Shown: one piece after another, positions 23,880 through 33,723 of the stretch
Layout of the letters: every line of letters starts with the position of its first letter
How positions within the stretch are numbered: the stretch's first letter is position 1
DNA from: Xanthomonas sp. AM6
GTDB lineage: Bacteria > Pseudomonadota > Gammaproteobacteria > Xanthomonadales > Xanthomonadaceae
DNA length: 64,000 bases
Reading direction: 5' to 3'
NCBI RefSeq assembly: GCF_025665335.1
Contig: NZ_CP106869.1
Coordinates: forward strand, 894,501-958,500
Position numbers and translations under genes: made by a program
Notes under the pieces: generated by a model
What the model was told of the DNA's origin: nothing
The model's input: only the letters and a program-made list of their open reading frames with translations
Databases searched by the model: none

Positions 23880-25816
23880 GCCTCACAGACGAACTTCTTG
23901 CGCGGCGCGTCCAGCTTGCCGAGCATGCGGTCGCTGACCGGCAGGGCGTCGCCGTTGAGGCGCCAGTCGTAGATCACGCTGAAGGCGAGGATGCGCGCGA
24001 CGTATTCGCGGGTTTCCTTGTAGCTGATGGTCTCGATCCAGAAATCGGCGTCGTGGCCGGGGCGCTGGCTCTGCCAGCGCTGCGCCGGGCCGGGGCCGGC
24101 GTTGTAGGCGGCGATGGTCAGGTACGGCAGGCCGTAGGTGTTCAACAGCTGGCGCAGGTAGGCGGTGCCGATGGCGATGTTGGTGTCCGGGTCGTACAGG
24201 CTGGCGGCGCCGCCGTAGCCGGCCAGGCCGAGGTTCCTGGCGACGCTGGCGCCGGTGGCCGGCAACACCTGCATCAGGCCCATCGCATTGGCCGGCGAAC
24301 GCGCGTTGGGATTGAAGATGCTCTCGGCGCGGATCTCGGCGGCGACCCAGGCCGGGTCGATCGCGTTCTTGCCCGCTTCGCGGCGGATCGTGGCGTCGTG
24401 GTGCAACGGAAAGCGCAGCGAGTACAGGCGCTGTTCGTCGGGCGACTTGCCCAGCGCGAACACCGCGCGGTCGAACCAGCCATTGTCGCGCGCCACTTCC
24501 ACCGCGATGCGCCGCTGGGTGTCGTCGAAGCGGCCCAGCGCGTCGTTCCATTCGGCCACCGCCCAGGACGCGCGCTCGATCTTGAACAGCTCCAGCGCGC
24601 GCACCAGCGCCGGATCGCGCGCCACCGCGGCCTGCGCCTGGGCGCTGTCGTTGGGTTCCCACGGGCACAGCGCGTAGGGCTGCTTGAGCCGGTCGGCGGC
24701 CATGAAGCCGTGGAAGGTGGCGGACTTGGCCGCCTCGCGGTACAGCCGCTGCGCCTCGCCGGCCGTGCCGGTCTTCTCCGCCAGCCGCGCCTCGAAATAC
24801 TGCCAGCGCGAATCGTTGCGCTGCGCCGGCGCCATCTTGCGGATCGCCGCCAGCGCCGCCGGCCAGTCGCCGCGCGCCATCGCCTCGCGCGCGCGCCACT
24901 CGTGCAGGCGCTCGTCGTAGGCGCTGTCGGGCACGGCGTTGAGCCGGCGCGCCGAATCCGGGCCGTAGGACGCCACCGTCCACAACGCGATCTGGTACAG
25001 CACGTCGCCGCGCTGCGCCTCGCTCAGCTGCAGCGCCTGGGCGAACTGCGGCAGCTGCCGCTCGGCGGCGTCGGGATCGGTCTTGGCCAGTTTTTCCAGG
25101 CCATCCACCACCACCTTGCGGCTGCGCTCGGTCTTCGGCCAGGACAGCGCGCGCGGGTGCACCGCGTCCAGGAACGCGGCGTAGTCGTTGGCCAGGGCCA
25201 GCTCGGCGGCGGGCAGGCCGCGTGCGGCGCTGCGCATCACTGCCGGCTGCTGCGCGTCGGCCGCCGCTTCCACGCGGCTCCAGCGCAACGCGTCGGTCAG
25301 GCCGCCGCGCGCCTGCAGCACCGCGAACACCGCATCGCAGGCGTCCGGCAGCGACTTGCCGCTGCTGCGCCACAGCGCCTGCGCCTCGTCGACCCATTGC
25401 GCATCGGCGCGGCCGGTGGCCTGGCGCGCGTTGAGCTGCGCGCAGCGCAGGCCGACGTTGTCGGTGGGCTTCCAGTTGGCCAGCAGCGCCGGCCAATCCT
25501 GGCGCCGCGCCAGCGCCGGCAGCCACAGCGCGCGGAAGCTCTCGGCCACCGGCTGCCCGGCGTAGCGCTTGAGGAAATCCTGCGCCTGCGCGTCGGAGAC
25601 GCGGTCGATGGTGCGGCGCAGGTTGGCGTATTCGAGCCAGCCGTACAGCGGATGCTGCCTGAATGCCGCGGCCTGGGCGGGATCGAACTGGCCGCGTTCG
25701 GCGGCGTCGATCGCCGCGCGCAGCGCCGGACGCTGGGCGTCCAGGGACTGTGCGAGGGCAGGAGCGGTGCCGCAGAGCGCGGCGGCGAGCAGCAGGAGGG
25801 ACATGCGCAATTTCAT
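23864..25816 (-). CDS. slt: Soluble lytic murein transglycosylase
   Basis: A 650-residue periplasmic enzyme that cleaves glycan strands of peptidoglycan, forming 1,6-anhydromuramic ends. It has a signal peptide (MKLRMSLLLLAAALCGTAPA), a long alpha-helical superhelical domain, then the SLT domain. That domain has the catalytic Glu in EIRAESIFNPN, followed by GLMQVLPATG and AAYNAGPGPAQRW. The start at 25816 is set by the signal peptide; the frame stays open upstream without homology. The last codons (EAGIRD) and stop fall inside a G-rich repeat arm. Confidence 0.94.
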   Translation of the reverse strand: MKLRMSLLLLAAALCGTAPALAQSLDAQRPALRAAIDAAERGQFDPAQAAAFRQHPLYGWLEYANLRRTIDRVSDAQAQDFLKRYAGQPVAESFRALWLPALARRQDWPALLANWKPTDNVGLRCAQLNARQATGRADAQWVDEAQALWRSSGKSLPDACDAVFAVLQARGGLTDALRWSRVEAAADAQQPAVMRSAARGLPAAELALANDYAAFLDAVHPRALSWPKTERSRKVVVDGLEKLAKTDPDAAERQLPQFAQALQLSEAQRGDVLYQIALWTVASYGPDSARRLNAVPDSAYDERLHEWRAREAMARGDWPAALAAIRKMAPAQRNDSRWQYFEARLAEKTGTAGEAQRLYREAAKSATFHGFMAADRLKQPYALCPWEPNDSAQAQAAVARDPALVRALELFKIERASWAVAEWNDALGRFDDTQRRIAVEVARDNGWFDRAVFALGKSPDEQRLYSLRFPLHHDATIRREAGKNAIDPAWVAAEIRAESIFNPNARSPANAMGLMQVLPATGASVARNLGLAGYGGAASLYDPDTNIAIGTAYLRQLLNTYGLPYLTIAAYNAGPGPAQRWQSQRPGHDADFWIETISYKETREYVARILAFSVIYDWRLNGDALPVSDRMLGKLDAPRKKFVCEAGIRD

Positions 25817-26259
25817 GCGCAGGACTATACCGAACGCCGATGAATCGACGCGCCAGGCAAGGCGCTGCGGCAGCGCCGGCGCAGGCGGACATGGCTGCGC
25901 GGGCGCGCTCGCTGCAGCGTGCGGCGCCGATGCAGCGACGTCGGTCGGGCAGGGCAGTGGGAACCGGTGCACGGCCTGCGCCGGCTGCCTGCCGACGCCC
26001 AACCCCGTGTTCGCCGCCGGGCGCCGCCGCGCATGCGGATCGCCAGCGCGTCGACCTGCGCCATGGCCACGGCGCACCACCGTTCTTCCGACGCATCGGC
26101 CTGCCCGTGTCTACGACGTCATCCAGTCGGTCCGGGTCCGGCCGAATCCCGTTCCGATCGCTTGCTTAGCGTTTACGTTTTGTTTACAAGGTAGGCCACG
26201 CCGTCGCGGTGCAGGGGGTCGCAGCGGCCGACCCACATCCTTCCTGGAGAGAGAGACGG
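25817..26259. other. Intergenic region between slt and a TonB-dependent receptor
   Basis: 443 bp between divergent genes. I see no credible gene. The last 100 bp turn A/T-richer, with direct repeats of GTTTAC (about 26167-26186) that may belong to the receptor promoter. A good ribosome site (GGAGAGAGAGA) precedes the receptor start. Confidence 0.6.
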
Positions 26260-29145
26260 ATGAATTTCCTGCACCGCCATCCTTTGGTTTTCGCGGTTTC
26301 CTTGTCCTTGCTCGCCGGTTCGCCCGTGCTGGCCGTCGCCCAGCAGGCCGCGCCCGCTGCCCCCGAATCCGCCACCACCCTGGACAGCGTCCAGGTCACC
26401 GGCACGCGCATCCGCAGGGCCGAGCTGGAAGGCCAGGTGCCGGTGCAGACGCTCAGCCGCGCCGACATCGAACGCACCGGGCTGAACTCGATCGGCGACG
26501 TGCTGCAGGAGCTGACCGCGTCCGGCTCGGCGTTGAACGCCAAGTTCAACTCCTCCGGCAACTTCGGCTTCCCGCCGGACGGCAGCGGCGTCGGCGCCGG
26601 CTCGGCGCAGGTCGACCTGCGCCATCTGGGCTCCAAGCGGGTGCTGGTGCTGGTCGACGGCATGCGCTGGGTCAACGAATCCTCGGCCTCGGGCGTGGGG
26701 TCGTCCACCGATCTCAACACCATCCCGCTGGCCATCGTCGAGCGCATCGAAGTGCTGGAGGACGGCGCCTCGTCGCTGTACGGCTCCGACGCCATCGCCG
26801 GCGTGGTCAACATCATCACCCGGCGCAAGTTCGACGGCGGCCAGGTCACGCTGAACTACGGCCAGTACGACAAGGGCGACGGCGCCAGCAAGGGCTTCGA
26901 CCTGGCCTGGGGCCACAGCACCGAGCGCACCAGCCTGTTCCTGGGCGCCAGCTACACCAAGCAGGACCCGATCTACGCGCGCGACCGCAAGCAGTCGCTG
27001 TATCCGGTGCCCGGCACCGGGCTCAGCTTCGCCAGCTCGGCCACGCCGGACGGCCGCTTCATCTTCGTCGATCCGGTCACCGGCGCCGAGCAGGACCTGA
27101 CCCTGAACAGCGGCGTGCGCGGCCCGGCCTACGACGGCAGCGCCGGTTGCACGCGCAGCGACGACTACCACTGCTTCGGCACCCCCGACCGCTACAACTT
27201 CGCCGCCTCCAACCTGTTGCTGACCCCGTCCGAACGCAAGGGCGTGTTCGGCCAGTTCCGCTACTTCTTCAACGACGACGTGCAGTGGTACCTGAAGGTG
27301 CTCGGCAACCGCCGCGAATCGACCAACCAGGCCGGGCCGGAGCCGATCTTCCTCGGCCCCGATGCCGGCACCGGCAACCCGCTGGCCGACAACATCGTCA
27401 TTTCCGCGGCCAACCCGTACAACCCGTTCGGCTTCGACCTGGATTCGTCCAGCAACCTGATCATGATCGGGCGCCGGCCGGTGGAAGGCGGCGCGCGCGT
27501 GTTCGAGCAGCGCGTGGACACCCAGTACGTCGGCACCGGCTTCATCGGCAGCTTCGAGAGCGCCGACCGCACCTGGTTCTGGGACGTCAACGGCGCCTAC
27601 AGCAAGAACAAGGCCGAGCAGACCAACTACGGCAGCTACAACATCTACAACATCAACCTGGCGCTGGGCGACCCGGCCGCATGCGCGGCGGTGGCCGGCT
27701 GCGTGCCGCTGGACATCTTCGGCGGCGCCGGCAGCATCACCCCGGAGATGCTGCGCTGGATCCAGCCGGTGGTGCACGACCGCAGCCAGAACGAACTGAC
27801 CCAGTTCACCGCCAACCTCAGCAGCGACCTGTTCACGCTGCCGGCCGGCGCGGTGTCCTTCGCCACCGGCGTGGAATACCGCAAGTACGAGGGCTCGTAC
27901 CAGCCCGATCCGCTGACCGTGATCGGCCACTACAACGGCGTGCCGTCGTTGCCGACCGAGGGCAGTTACGACGTCAAGGAGGCCTACCTCGAACTGAGCG
28001 TGCCGATCTTCGCCGACTCGCCGCTGGGCGACAAACTCGACCTGAGCCTGGCCGGGCGCTACTCCGACTACTCCACCTTCGGCGGCAAGTTCACCCCGAA
28101 GTACGGCCTGCGCTGGCAGGTGTCGCCGGACTTCGTGTTGCGCACCAGCTTCGCCGAAGGCTTCCGCGCCCCGACCATCGGCGAGCTGTACGGCTCGGCC
28201 GCGCGCGCCGACCTGACCCTGTCCGACCCGTGCTCGATCGGCCTGGGCGGCACGCCGCCGCGCGGCAGCGCGGCCAACTGCGCCACGCTCGGCGTGCCGG
28301 CCGGCTACCAGCAGGCCAACTCGCAGATCTCGGTGACCACCGGCGGCAACCGCGCGCTGGAACCGGAGGAGGCGCGCAGCTTCAGCGCCGGCTTCGTGTG
28401 GAGCCCGTGGTTCGCCAGCAACGTGCCGTGGTCGGACCGCTTCGACGTCGAGGTGACCTTCTACCGCCACGACATCGAAGGCGCGATCCAGGCGATCAAC
28501 GCGCAGACCCAGCTCGACCTGTGCGTGGACACGCTGGACCCGACCTATTGCACCGGCATCACCCGCGCCTCCACCGGCGGCATCAACGGCTTCAACAACC
28601 GCCTGACCAACCTCGGCTCGATCAAGACCGACGGCTGGGACGTGGACCTGTTCTGGACCTCGCCGGAGACCGCGGCCGGGCGCTTCAAGATCGGCTGGCA
28701 GAACACCTTCGTCACCCGTTACGTCGCCACCGGCGCCGCCGGCCAGGTGCAGCCGCAGGAACCGGGCGTGGAAGTGGTGGACAGCGCGATCCCGGAATGG
28801 ACCAGCAACCTGACCCTGGACTGGTCGCTCGATCGCTGGAACGCCTCGTGGACGGTGCGGCACATCTCCGAACTGACCGAACAGTGCGGCGATGCGGTGG
28901 CGTTCCCGGTGTGCAGCGACCAGGCCGCCGGCACCAACACCCTGGACGCGACCACCTACCACGACGTGCAGCTGGGCTACCGCATCGACTGGCTGAAGGG
29001 CCTGACCGTCAGCGGCGGCGTCAACAACGTCTTCGACAAGGATCCGCCGATCTGCCTGTCGTGCTCGCTCAACGGCTACGACGCGTCCACCTACGACATC
29101 CCGGGCGGCCGCTACCTGTACGTGCGCGCGGACCTAAAGTTTTAG
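26260..29145 (+). CDS. TonB-dependent receptor, substrate unknown
   Basis: A 961-residue outer-membrane receptor. It has a signal peptide (to about AVAQQ), a TonB-box-like [12 protein letters not shown], a plug domain with [20 protein letters not shown] and [16 protein letters not shown], and a long barrel containing [17 protein letters not shown]. It ends in RADLKF with terminal Phe, as expected for barrel insertion. It is flanked by the transglycosylase on one side and palindromic repeats on the other, so no neighbouring enzyme indicates its ligand. The large size fits carbohydrate- or peptide-type receptors common in xanthomonads. Confidence 0.92.
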   Translation: MNFLHRHPLVFAVSLSLLAGSPVLAVAQQAAPAAPESATTLDSVQVTGTRIRRAELEGQVPVQTLSRADIERTGLNSIGDVLQELTASGSALNAKFNSSGNFGFPPDGSGVGAGSAQVDLRHLGSKRVLVLVDGMRWVNESSASGVGSSTDLNTIPLAIVERIEVLEDGASSLYGSDAIAGVVNIITRRKFDGGQVTLNYGQYDKGDGASKGFDLAWGHSTERTSLFLGASYTKQDPIYARDRKQSLYPVPGTGLSFASSATPDGRFIFVDPVTGAEQDLTLNSGVRGPAYDGSAGCTRSDDYHCFGTPDRYNFAASNLLLTPSERKGVFGQFRYFFNDDVQWYLKVLGNRRESTNQAGPEPIFLGPDAGTGNPLADNIVISAANPYNPFGFDLDSSSNLIMIGRRPVEGGARVFEQRVDTQYVGTGFIGSFESADRTWFWDVNGAYSKNKAEQTNYGSYNIYNINLALGDPAACAAVAGCVPLDIFGGAGSITPEMLRWIQPVVHDRSQNELTQFTANLSSDLFTLPAGAVSFATGVEYRKYEGSYQPDPLTVIGHYNGVPSLPTEGSYDVKEAYLELSVPIFADSPLGDKLDLSLAGRYSDYSTFGGKFTPKYGLRWQVSPDFVLRTSFAEGFRAPTIGELYGSAARADLTLSDPCSIGLGGTPPRGSAANCATLGVPAGYQQANSQISVTTGGNRALEPEEARSFSAGFVWSPWFASNVPWSDRFDVEVTFYRHDIEGAIQAINAQTQLDLCVDTLDPTYCTGITRASTGGINGFNNRLTNLGSIKTDGWDVDLFWTSPETAAGRFKIGWQNTFVTRYVATGAAGQVQPQEPGVEVVDSAIPEWTSNLTLDWSLDRWNASWTVRHISELTEQCGDAVAFPVCSDQAAGTNTLDATTYHDVQLGYRIDWLKGLTVSGGVNNVFDKDPPICLSCSLNGYDASTYDIPGGRYLYVRADLKF

Positions 29146-29172
29146 TCGCCTTCGCCCCGGGAGCGGCCACTT

Positions 29173-29237
29173 GTGGGAGCGGCTGCAGTCGCGACGGGCT
29201 TCACCGAGGGCCCCGCCGCGACTGCAGTCGCTCCCAC
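29173..29237. repeat. GTAG/REP-like inverted pair
   Basis: Two 23-bp arms in inverted orientation (GTGGGAGCGGCTGCAGTCGC at left, its near-complement ending CTCCCAC at right) around a 19-nt centre. It lies just after the receptor stop and could serve as a terminator for it. Confidence 0.8.
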
Positions 29238-29263
29238 AACGTCATGCAAGCGCCGCGCTTTTT

Positions 29264-29328
29264 GTAGGAGCGGCTTCAGCCGCGACGCTCTACCGGGAAA
29301 GCCCGGTCGCGGCTGAAGCCGCTCCTAC
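29264..29328. repeat. GTAG/REP-like inverted pair
   Basis: Left arm GTAGGAGCGGCTTCAGCCGC and right arm GCGGCTGAAGCCGCTCCTAC give a perfect long stem around about 20 nt. It is immediately next to the pair at 29173-29237, making a two-unit cluster between convergent genes. Confidence 0.85.
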
Positions 29329-29408
29329 AGGAGACGCAGCGGTACGGGAGGCAGCGGTACAGCGGGCGCAGCAGCAGGGAGGAAGCGCGCAGTGCAGGAA
29401 CCGCGGCG

Positions 29409-30176
29409 CTAGCGCAGCATCCCCTGCGGCACTTCGATCTCGGTCGCCACCGCCAGGTGGTCGGAGAACGCGGCGGGCAATGCGCGTTGTTCGTTGCAGC
29501 GCAGTCCGTCGCTGACCAGGATGTGGTCGATCGCGCGCTGCGGGCGCCAGCTGGGGAAGGTCGGCACCACGCAGCCCGGCGGTTGCAGCCGGGTGCGCTT
29601 GTACAGGGCCTGCATCTCGGGCCGGTCGGCGACGCAGTTGAAGTCGCCCATCAGCACCGCGTTGGGATGGTCGGACAGCAGTTCGGCGATGAACGCCAAC
29701 TGCGACGCGCGCGAGTTGGCGCCCAGCGACAGGTGCGCCACCGCGATCGCCAGGCCCTCGGCGCCGTCGCCGAACTTGGCCAGCAGCACGCCGCGCCCGC
29801 CGAGCCGGCCGGGCAGGGGATGGTCCTGCACCTCGACCGGCTCCAGCCGGCTGAGCAGGCCGTTGGCGCTGGAGGCCACGCCGCCCATGCGCCGGTTCGG
29901 CTGGTGGCTCCAGTAGTTGAAGCCGGCGCGCTCGGCCAGGTAGTGGGTCTGGTTGGTGAAGCCCGAGCGCAGGCTGCCCGGATCGCTTTCCTGCAGGCCG
30001 ACGATGTCGTGCTCGCGGGCCAGCTGCGCGATCGCGTCCAGGCTGCTGCGCTTGCTGCCCGCAGGCAGCGCATGCGACCAACTGCGGGTCACGTAGTCGC
30101 TGTAGCGGCGCGTGCTGGAGCCGGCCTGGATGTTGGCGGTGAGCACGCGCAGCGTGCGGGTGGCGGGGGCGGTCAC
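29409..30176 (-). CDS. Endonuclease/exonuclease/phosphatase (EEP) family protein
   Basis: A 255-residue EEP-fold enzyme. It begins RVLTANIQAG (metal-binding Asn), then IVGLQESDPG (catalytic Glu), VAHLSLG, MGDFNCVADRPEM (Asp/Asn pair) and C-terminal DHILVSD and FSDHLAV (catalytic His). The fold covers nucleases, sphingomyelinase-like and phosphoinositide phosphatases; no signal peptide is evident and the substrate cannot be assigned. It starts 19 bp after the upstream DsbA gene on the same strand, so the two are probably co-transcribed. Confidence 0.85.
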   Translation of the reverse strand: MTAPATRTLRVLTANIQAGSSTRRYSDYVTRSWSHALPAGSKRSSLDAIAQLAREHDIVGLQESDPGSLRSGFTNQTHYLAERAGFNYWSHQPNRRMGGVASSANGLLSRLEPVEVQDHPLPGRLGGRGVLLAKFGDGAEGLAIAVAHLSLGANSRASQLAFIAELLSDHPNAVLMGDFNCVADRPEMQALYKRTRLQPPGCVVPTFPSWRPQRAIDHILVSDGLRCNEQRALPAAFSDHLAVATEIEVPQGMLR

Positions 30177-30195
30177 GGTGGGGCGGGGCTCGGGC

Positions 30196-31029
30196 TTACT
30201 TGGCCAGCGCCGCGCGTTCGCGCGCGATCAGGTGATCGGCGATGCGCAGCATGTCGTCGTAGTTCTTGCCCTTGACCAGGTACTTGCCGTTGACGATCAG
30301 CGACGGCGTGCCGGTGATGCCGCTGCGCGTGGCGAACTGCTTGGCGCGGTTGGTCTTGGTGCTGACCGCGAAACTGCCCATGGTGTCGGCGAACTGCTTG
30401 GGGTCCACGCCGTACTTGGCGTAGAAGCCGGCGATGTCCTGCACCGAATCGCGGCCGCGCTCGCCCTTCAGGGTCTCGTCGATGTGGATCGCCTTGTACA
30501 GCGCCTCGTGGGTCTTTTCCTGCACGCCCAGCGCCTCGGCGGCGTAGAACGCGCGGGCGTAGTCGTCCCAGGTGCCGCCGAACATCGCCGGCACGTACAC
30601 GAAGTGCACGTCCGACGGCAGGCCGGCCTTCCATGGGCCGATCAGCGGCTGGAAGCGCGCGCAGGCCGGGCACACGTAGCCGAACACCTCGGCCACCTCG
30701 ATCTTGCCGTTGGTCGGCTGGAACGGCTGGCCACCGGCGATGTCGACGTAGTCGGTGCCGGCGACCGGTTCGGCGCCGCTCGGCGCGCGCGCCACGACCG
30801 GCGCGGCCGGGGTGTCGGCGGCAGGCGGCGTGGCGGCATCGGCGGCCGGGGCGGTGGCGGTGTCGGCCGCGGCCGGCGCGGCGTCGCTGGCGCCTGCAGC
30901 GGGCGCGGCAGGCGCAGCGGCCGGCGCGTTGGCGGCCGGGGCGGCGGTGTCGGCAGTGCCGTCCTGGGGCTTGCATGCGACCAGGATCGGCAGCAGGGCC
31001 ATCAGGGTCAGGGCGAAGCGGGTCTTCAT
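30196..31029 (-). CDS. DsbA-like thiol:disulfide oxidoreductase, lipoprotein with CPAC site
   Basis: A 277-residue DsbA-family protein. The N-terminus is a lipoprotein signal with lipobox LVAC (Cys19). An Ala/Pro-rich, apparently disordered linker covers about residues 25-90, before the thioredoxin-fold domain. The active site is CPAC (120-123) instead of the usual CPHC, and the cis-Pro loop is GTPSL. The changed dipeptide should alter redox potential. It lies downstream of a second DsbA gene, 107 bp away, and upstream of an EEP gene. The start at 31029 is preceded by GGAG; an earlier in-frame ATG would bury the signal peptide. Confidence 0.88.
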   Translation of the reverse strand: MKTRFALTLMALLPILVACKPQDGTADTAAPAANAPAAAPAAPAAGASDAAPAAADTATAPAADAATPPAADTPAAPVVARAPSGAEPVAGTDYVDIAGGQPFQPTNGKIEVAEVFGYVCPACARFQPLIGPWKAGLPSDVHFVYVPAMFGGTWDDYARAFYAAEALGVQEKTHEALYKAIHIDETLKGERGRDSVQDIAGFYAKYGVDPKQFADTMGSFAVSTKTNRAKQFATRSGITGTPSLIVNGKYLVKGKNYDDMLRIADHLIARERAALAK

Positions 31030-31136
31030 CGGCGGCATCTCCAGCAGGATGGGGGACAAGGCCGGCCGCGCCGGAACGCGCGGCAGGCAACCCCGTCATG
31101 ATGCCATGGCGCGGATGAAGCGCCGTGCTGCCGGAA

Positions 31137-31778
31137 TTACTTGGCCGCGCGCTCGCGCGCGACCAGCGCATCGGCGATGCGCAGCATGTCCTGGAAGTTC
31201 TTGCCCTTGATCAGGTACTTGCCGTTGACCACCAGCGCCGGGGTGCCGGGGATCTCGGTGCGCGCGGCGAAGTCGCGCGCGGCCTTGACCTGCGCGGCCA
31301 CCTGCGGGCTGTTGTAGGCGGCGACGAAGTCCTGCGGCTTGACCCCGTAGGCGGCGTAGAACGCAGCCAGTTCCTCCGGCGCCACGTTCTGCACCGGCAC
31401 GCTGTGCTTGTCGTGGATCGCCTCGAACAGCGCGCGATGGCTGCGGGTCTGCACGCCCAGCTTCTGCGCAGCGTAGAACGCGCTGGCGAAGCTGTCCCAG
31501 AAACCGCCGAACGCGCCCGGCACCAGCGTCACCCGCACGTCCTTGCCCTGCTTTCGGGTCCACTCTTCCAGGATCGGCTCGAAGTGCGCGCAGTGCGGGC
31601 AGGTGTAGCCGAATACCTCCACCACCTCGATCTTGCCGGCCAGCGGCGCGAACGGCTGCGGCTTGGCGATCAGCGCGTAGTCCTCGCCTTCGACCACATT
31701 GGCGGCCTTGGGCTGCGCGCAGGCGCCCAGCGGCATCAGGGTGAGCAGGCACAGCAGCAGGCGGGGCAGACGGTTCAT
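31137..31778 (-). CDS. dsbA: DsbA thiol:disulfide interchange protein, CPHC site
   Basis: A 213-residue periplasmic disulfide oxidant. It has a hydrophobic signal ending LGAC (possible lipobox, Cys20), the CPHC active site at 60-63 in VFGYTCPHCAHF, and cis-Pro GTPAL. It catalyses disulfide formation in exported proteins and is normally reoxidised by DsbB. It is clearly paralogous to the adjacent downstream DsbA: both share FGYxCPxC, a GKYLxKGKN segment and C-terminal ADxLxARERAA. A terminator-like hairpin separates it from the cytochrome gene upstream. Confidence 0.93.
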   Translation of the reverse strand: MNRLPRLLLCLLTLMPLGACAQPKAANVVEGEDYALIAKPQPFAPLAGKIEVVEVFGYTCPHCAHFEPILEEWTRKQGKDVRVTLVPGAFGGFWDSFASAFYAAQKLGVQTRSHRALFEAIHDKHSVPVQNVAPEELAAFYAAYGVKPQDFVAAYNSPQVAAQVKAARDFAARTEIPGTPALVVNGKYLIKGKNFQDMLRIADALVARERAAK

Positions 31779-31792
31779 GCGATCTCCATGGC

Positions 31793-31823
31793 AAAAAACG
31801 AACGCCGGTCGTGACGACCGGCG
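31793..31823 (-). terminator. Rho-independent terminator after cytochrome c4
   Basis: The inverted repeat GCCGGTCGT / ACGACCGGC (31803-31823) is followed on the minus strand by six Ts (31793-31798). It lies between the cytochrome stop at 31864 and the dsbA start at 31778, so it should end the cytochrome transcript. Confidence 0.7.
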
Positions 31824-31863
31824 CGAGAGGGAAGCGGTCCGGCGCCGCCGCGGCGGCGCACGG

Positions 31864-32670
31864 TCAGGATTGTTGCGCCGGCGCCGCCGGTTGCGGCGCG
31901 GCCTGCGCCGCGGCCGCGTCGTCGGCGCGATCGTGCAGACCCTGCAGGTAGCTGCCCAGCGCCTTGATCTCCTGCTCGGTCAGCGGCTTGGCCACCTGCG
32001 CCATGATCTTGAACAGGGCCGGGTCGCGTTCCTGGGTGGCGCCGGCCTGGTATTCCTGCAGGCGCCGCGCCACGTAGTCGGCGTGCTGGCCGCCCAGGTG
32101 CGGGTACGCGGGGCCGGGATTGCCGGCGCCGGTGGGGCCGTGGCAGGCCATGCACGCCGGGATCCCGCGCGAGGCGTCGCCGCCGCGGTACAGCTGCTGG
32201 CCGACCTCGTAGAACTTCATGCCGGCGTACGGGCCGTCGGCGATCACCGCGTCGTCGGCGATGCCGGCGGCGGCCTTCTGCGTGGCGAAATAGGCGCCGA
32301 TGTCGCGCATGTCCTGCGCGCTCAGCGGCTGCACGAACGGCACCATCACCGCGACCGGGCCGGAGGTGCGCTCGCCATTGGCGATCAGGGCCATCTGCCG
32401 CGCGCTGTAGCGTTCGCTCTGGCCGGCGATGCGCGGATACATCGCGACCGAGGGGTTGCCGTCGGCGCCGTGGCAGGCGGCGCAGGCCGCGGCCTTGGCC
32501 TGGCCGGCCTTGGCGTCGCCCCAGGCGACCTTGCCGACGTCGGTTTCCAGCGGCGCGGTGCGCACCGGTGCGTTGTCGGGAATGGGAACCACCGAGGTCT
32601 GCGCGAACGCGACCGCGGCGGCGACGGAAACCGCTAGACCGGCAAAGGCAAGAACGCGAGCGTGGCGCAT
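31864..32670 (-). CDS. Dihaem cytochrome c4-like protein
   Basis: A 268-residue periplasmic electron carrier with a signal peptide (to about AVAFAQ) and two class I cytochrome c domains. Each has a haem-binding motif, CAACH in the first half and CMACH in the second, with downstream Met ligands. It ends in an Ala/Pro/Gln-rich tail. Cytochrome c4 passes electrons from the bc1 complex toward terminal oxidases. The neighbourhood cytochrome c4-EngB-DsbA recurs in gamma-proteobacteria, supporting the call. It is divergent from engB. Confidence 0.9.
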   Translation of the reverse strand: MRHARVLAFAGLAVSVAAAVAFAQTSVVPIPDNAPVRTAPLETDVGKVAWGDAKAGQAKAAACAACHGADGNPSVAMYPRIAGQSERYSARQMALIANGERTSGPVAVMVPFVQPLSAQDMRDIGAYFATQKAAAGIADDAVIADGPYAGMKFYEVGQQLYRGGDASRGIPACMACHGPTGAGNPGPAYPHLGGQHADYVARRLQEYQAGATQERDPALFKIMAQVAKPLTEQEIKALGSYLQGLHDRADDAAAAQAAPQPAAPAQQS

Positions 32671-32840
32671 CAGCTGAAGCTCCGTATGACCCCAGCGGGA
32701 GCCGGGCCGGCAACCGCATGTCGCGCGATTATCCCTTCGCGGCGCCGTGCCGGTCAACGAACGCCGCAGGACGGCCGCGGCGGACCCGCCAATCCCGCGC
32801 CAACGGCCGGGATCGGCGCCGAACGTGCGATCCTAGCGCC

Positions 32841-33464
32841 ATGTCGCTCCTCATCGAACGTGCCCAGTACCTGCTTTCCGCCCACAACCACCGGCAGCTG
32901 CCGGAGGATGGGGGCTGGGAAGTCGCCTTCGCCGGCCGCTCCAACGCCGGCAAGTCCAGCGCGCTGAACGCGCTGACCCGCCAGAACGCGCTGGCGCGGG
33001 TGTCCAAGACCCCCGGCCGCACCCAGCAGCTGGTGTTCTTCCAGGTGCAGCCCGAGCGCTATCTGGTGGACCTGCCCGGCTACGGCTACGCGAAGGTGCC
33101 GCTGGAACTGCAGGCGCACTGGCAGTCGTTCATCGACACGTATTTCCGTACCCGCGAGGCCCTGCGCGGGCTGGTGGTGGTGATGGACATCCGCCACCCG
33201 CTGAAGGACTACGACCGGCAGATGCTCGGCTACGCGGTGCAGCGCGGGCTGCCGGCGCATGCGCTGCTGACCAAGGCCGACAAGCTCGGCCGCGGCCAGC
33301 AGGCGCAGGCCTTGCAGCAGGTGCGCAAGGAACTGGCCAGCGCCTTCGGCGACACGGTCAGCGTGCAGACCTTCTCCGGCGAGACCCGCCAGGGCGTGGA
33401 CGAGGCGCGCGGCATCGTCGGCGGCTGGCTGGGCCTGGACGCGGAGCCGACCGCCGCGGAGTGA
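32841..33464 (+). CDS. engB: Ribosome-biogenesis GTP-binding protein EngB (YihA/YsxC)
   Basis: A 207-residue TRAFAC GTPase required for 50S subunit assembly. It has the P-loop GRSNAGKSS (G1), the switch Thr region TPGRTQQL (G2), DLPGYGYAKV (G3), LTKADKL (G4) and FSGETRQG (G5-like). The length matches the family (about 200). The ATG at 32841 gives the standard MSLLIERAQYL start. It is followed by a G/C-rich hairpin repeat. Confidence 0.95.
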   Translation: MSLLIERAQYLLSAHNHRQLPEDGGWEVAFAGRSNAGKSSALNALTRQNALARVSKTPGRTQQLVFFQVQPERYLVDLPGYGYAKVPLELQAHWQSFIDTYFRTREALRGLVVVMDIRHPLKDYDRQMLGYAVQRGLPAHALLTKADKLGRGQQAQALQQVRKELASAFGDTVSVQTFSGETRQGVDEARGIVGGWLGLDAEPTAAE

Positions 33465-33649
33465 GCGCGGCGGGGACGGATTTCCGGCATCCGCGGCGCC
33501 GATGCCGCCTGCAGGCGATCGCAGGCGGCGGACGCGGCCGTCCTGCCTGCTTCGGGCTGCATCGGATGCGCGATGCTGGCGCCCGCAGGGGCGTACTAGG
33601 CTACGGACGCCGCCTTCGCGAGGCGCTTCGCGCCGGACCCTCACCCCGA

Positions 33650-33672
33650 CCCCTCTCCCGACGGGAGAGGGG
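33650..33672. repeat. Perfect hairpin CCCCTCTCCC...GGGAGAGGGG
   Basis: A 10-bp perfect stem with a 3-nt loop (GAC), embedded in a CCCTCACCCCGACCCCTC-type sequence commonly dispersed in xanthomonad genomes. It lies between convergent engB and the MBL-fold gene and has no T-tract, so it is more likely a repeat element than an intrinsic terminator. Confidence 0.6.
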
Positions 33673-33723
33673 CCAAGCCGCGCCATTGCGGTTCTTCCTT
33701 CTCCCACCGGCAGAACGCGGCAC

